A stretch of 64,000 bases of DNA, from contig JARGFP010000021.1 of the NCBI GenBank assembly GCA_029210585.1, positions 20,759 through 84,758 of the forward strand, given 5' to 3'. Positions 63,033 through 64,000 of this stretch are shown piece after piece. Position numbers and translations under genes: made by a program. The notes beneath the pieces were generated by a model. It worked only from the letters and a program-made list of their open reading frames with translations. It was not told the DNA's origin and ran no database searches. The stretch's first letter is position 1. The number at the start of each line of letters is the position of its first letter. The stretch is from Bacteroidales bacterium. GTDB lineage: Bacteria; Bacteroidota; Bacteroidia; Bacteroidales; GCA-2748055.

Positions 63033-63389
63033 CTACCAGTCTATACTTTCTGAATGATCTTCTGTTTTTCCTGGTTTACTCCTTGCTCTTTGCCGTTTTT
63101 CTTTTTGTTTTTTAGCCAATGCCAAAGGGCTAAGAGTCTCTTTTACTTCAAATACGGATAATGCCGGTAATTGATCTAAAATCCGCAGGACCTGTATAAG
63201 AGTGGTGACAGTAACCGTTTCTCCTCTTTCAAGTAAGCTCAGTGTAGAGCGACTGATACCGGCTGCTGCTGACAGTTCATCTTGCGTTTTATTTTGTTCC
63301 AGGCGATGATGCCTGACAAATGCCCCAATAAATTTGGTTAAAGCTTTATCGCTCATGGAGGCCCATTTCTTGAATGATATTTCAGTCAT
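63033..63389 (-). CDS. hipB: HipB-type antitoxin (XRE helix-turn-helix)
   Basis: The protein has 118 residues. The helix-turn-helix is FVRHHRLEQNKTQDELSAAAG followed by ISRSTLSLLERGETVTVTTLIQVLRIL, here given in two parts. The Lys/Arg-rich C-terminus (KKQKEKRQRARSKPGKTEDH) may contact HipA. The ATG at 63389 is at the edge of an operator-like site (63371-63387); a start at 63356 (MSDKALTKF) would also leave the HTH whole. It should neutralise HipA and repress the operon through the four sites upstream. Confidence 0.92.
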   Translation of the reverse strand: MTEISFKKWASMSDKALTKFIGAFVRHHRLEQNKTQDELSAAAGISRSTLSLLERGETVTVTTLIQVLRILDQLPALSVFEVKETLSPLALAKKQKEKRQRARSKPGKTEDHSESIDW

Positions 63390-63521
63390 AAAACTATCTT
63401 TTACTAATTTGCGAATGTTTTATCATTCAAAGATAGTGATATTTTATCAAGTAGCAACTGTTGCGAACGATATTTCATTCATTAAGCTCTAATATTAATG
63501 TTAACGAATGATATCTCACTC
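63371..63521 (-). promoter_or_regulatory. hipBA control region: promoter and four operator-like 17-mers
   Basis: Four related 17-mers read on the plus strand: TGAATGATATTTCAGTC (63371), CGAATGTTTTATCATTC (63412), CGAACGATATTTCATTC (63464) and CGAATGATATCTCACTC (63505). They have a partial GAATG...CATTC dyad and spacings of 41, 52 and 41 bp. The minus-strand promoter TTG (63457-63455)-N20-TATCTTTG (63434-63427) lies between sites 2 and 3. An ACTATCTTT/AAAGATAGT inverted repeat also frames site 2. Confidence 0.72.
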
Positions 63522-63568
63522 ACCTTAGACTCCAAATCCACTCCAGATCCCTCAGAAATGGTTCTAAA

Positions 63569-63665
63569 AACAGTCCGGTTGGGGGTACAAAAAACAGAGT
63601 GAGAGTGAGAGTGAAGAGCGACCGCGTGTCGCCTTAGCTTCAGCGGTGGCACAGAGCGAGGAACA
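63569..63665 (+). repeat. Repeat copy B, matching the region after tRNA-Leu
   Basis: It starts with the same 21-bp block as 58889-58909, then runs AAAAAACAG, GTGAGAGTGAGAGTGAAGAGCG and GTGTCGCCTTAGCTTCAGCG to GAGCGAGGAACA. Relative to copy A the 21-bp block is at the front instead of the end, as expected if both are parts of one tandem array split by an insertion. Confidence 0.82.
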
Positions 63666-63703
63666 TTCACCCGGTTGGTTCTATATTTATCACGGATATT
63701 CAC

Positions 63704-64000
63704 GGAAATAATAAGACGTACTAATATTTTCCGAAAAAAAGCCCATTATCTCTGCAAGCCTTTGTTAACAAGGCTTTCGCTGAGTCTTATTTCTTTGCAA
63801 GTTCTTGTAACTACGTATTATATATATGCATAGATTTTCATTCACACATTTATTGCGATCCATTCTTTGACGCAGGCTCCTGTGTTGCTTTATTAACAGG
63901 GTTTATAGGGTATTGTTGATAAATCGCTATGATTTTAATAAAATATATAATATCTTTAACACGGTATCATATACACGTAATCATGACGCCTGATCAATTT
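63704..64000. other. AT-rich intergenic end of the window with a 7-7-7 palindrome
   Basis: An inverted repeat AAGCCTT-TGTTAAC-AAGGCTT lies at 63756-63776. Sequences like this occur near recombinase and attachment sites in Bacteroidota, but no such gene is visible. A possible ATG at 63983 (M-T-P-D-Q-F) opens a frame that runs off the right edge, preceded by a TATCTTTA box near 63951; six codons are too few to call. Confidence 0.4.

Noticed and set aside
63482..63703. 73-codon minus-strand ORF over the repeat next to hipBA
   Set aside because: It consists of the intergenic repeat (its peptide shares PPLKLRRHA with the ORF over the tRNA-Leu repeat) and overlaps the hipBA operators.

Overview
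The window looks like a chromosomal stretch of an anaerobic Bacteroidota bacterium, probably Bacteroidales or Marinilabiliales. Evidence seen directly: Bacteroidota promoter boxes (TAnnTTTG) in front of many genes, a C-terminal type IX secretion sorting domain, and family signatures typical of the phylum (DUF4412, DUF6427, DUF2723, SiaB/SiaC-type proteins, a Lys/Glu-rich tail on ribosomal protein S2). A very large 2-hydroxyacyl-CoA dehydratase activase-type protein, from an oxygen-sensitive iron-sulfur family, points to anaerobic life. By eye the core genes are near half G+C. Two stretches are clearly AT-richer: about 28.8-36.8 kb and about 58.9-64 kb.

Layout. 0-8.7 kb: a partial lamin-tail secreted protein, the giant activase, sfsA, a DUF4412 secreted protein, a small helical protein and a TrmJ-type RNA methylase. 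8.8-13.9 kb (minus): a GH5 lipoprotein glycosidase, a membrane-anchored alpha/beta hydrolase and a Tat-exported Gfo/Idh/MocA oxidoreductase. 14-15.5 kb: an AlbA_2/Schlafen-type protein and a PurQ homologue that has lost its catalytic Cys and His. 15.6-27.6 kb (plus): a signalling run of CheR, two GAF/PAS sensors, a GAF-PAS-PP2C phosphatase, a SiaB-type kinase, a SiaC-type phosphoprotein, a TerB-fused ABC transporter and two exported proteins.

27.7-37.1 kb holds the most interesting locus, a lasso-peptide-type RiPP cluster. On the minus strand are a nucleotidyltransferase, an intruding KilA-N gene and an asparagine-synthetase-like cyclase. Divergently on the plus strand are an HPr-kinase-like kinase, a PAPS sulfotransferase, a PqqD-like recognition protein (B1), a transglutaminase-type leader peptidase (B2) and an overlooked 44-residue precursor gene at 34271-34405. 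The precursor has a W-x2-P-x-L leader motif, Thr at -2, and a Gly1...Glu8/Asp9 core ending in Ser. A type IX-secreted SprB-repeat protein follows 11 bp later.

37.2-58.1 kb is housekeeping: purD, envelope and glycan genes (DUF6427, polysaccharide deacetylase, DUF2723, O-antigen ligase-like), a DNA glycosylase, a deaminase, rplM-rpsI-rpsB-tsf-pyrH-frr, an OmpA-family lipoprotein, dxs and an ALDH7-type dehydrogenase. 58.4-64 kb is accessory: a 158-bp tandem repeat carrying the promoter and 5' end of a tRNA-Leu(CAA) gene, the tRNA itself, and a 4.7-kb segment bounded by a 21-bp direct repeat. That segment holds a DUF885 lipoprotein, a small lipoprotein and a hipBA toxin-antitoxin pair with four evenly phased operator-like sites. 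All functional calls are from reading motifs; no database search was run.
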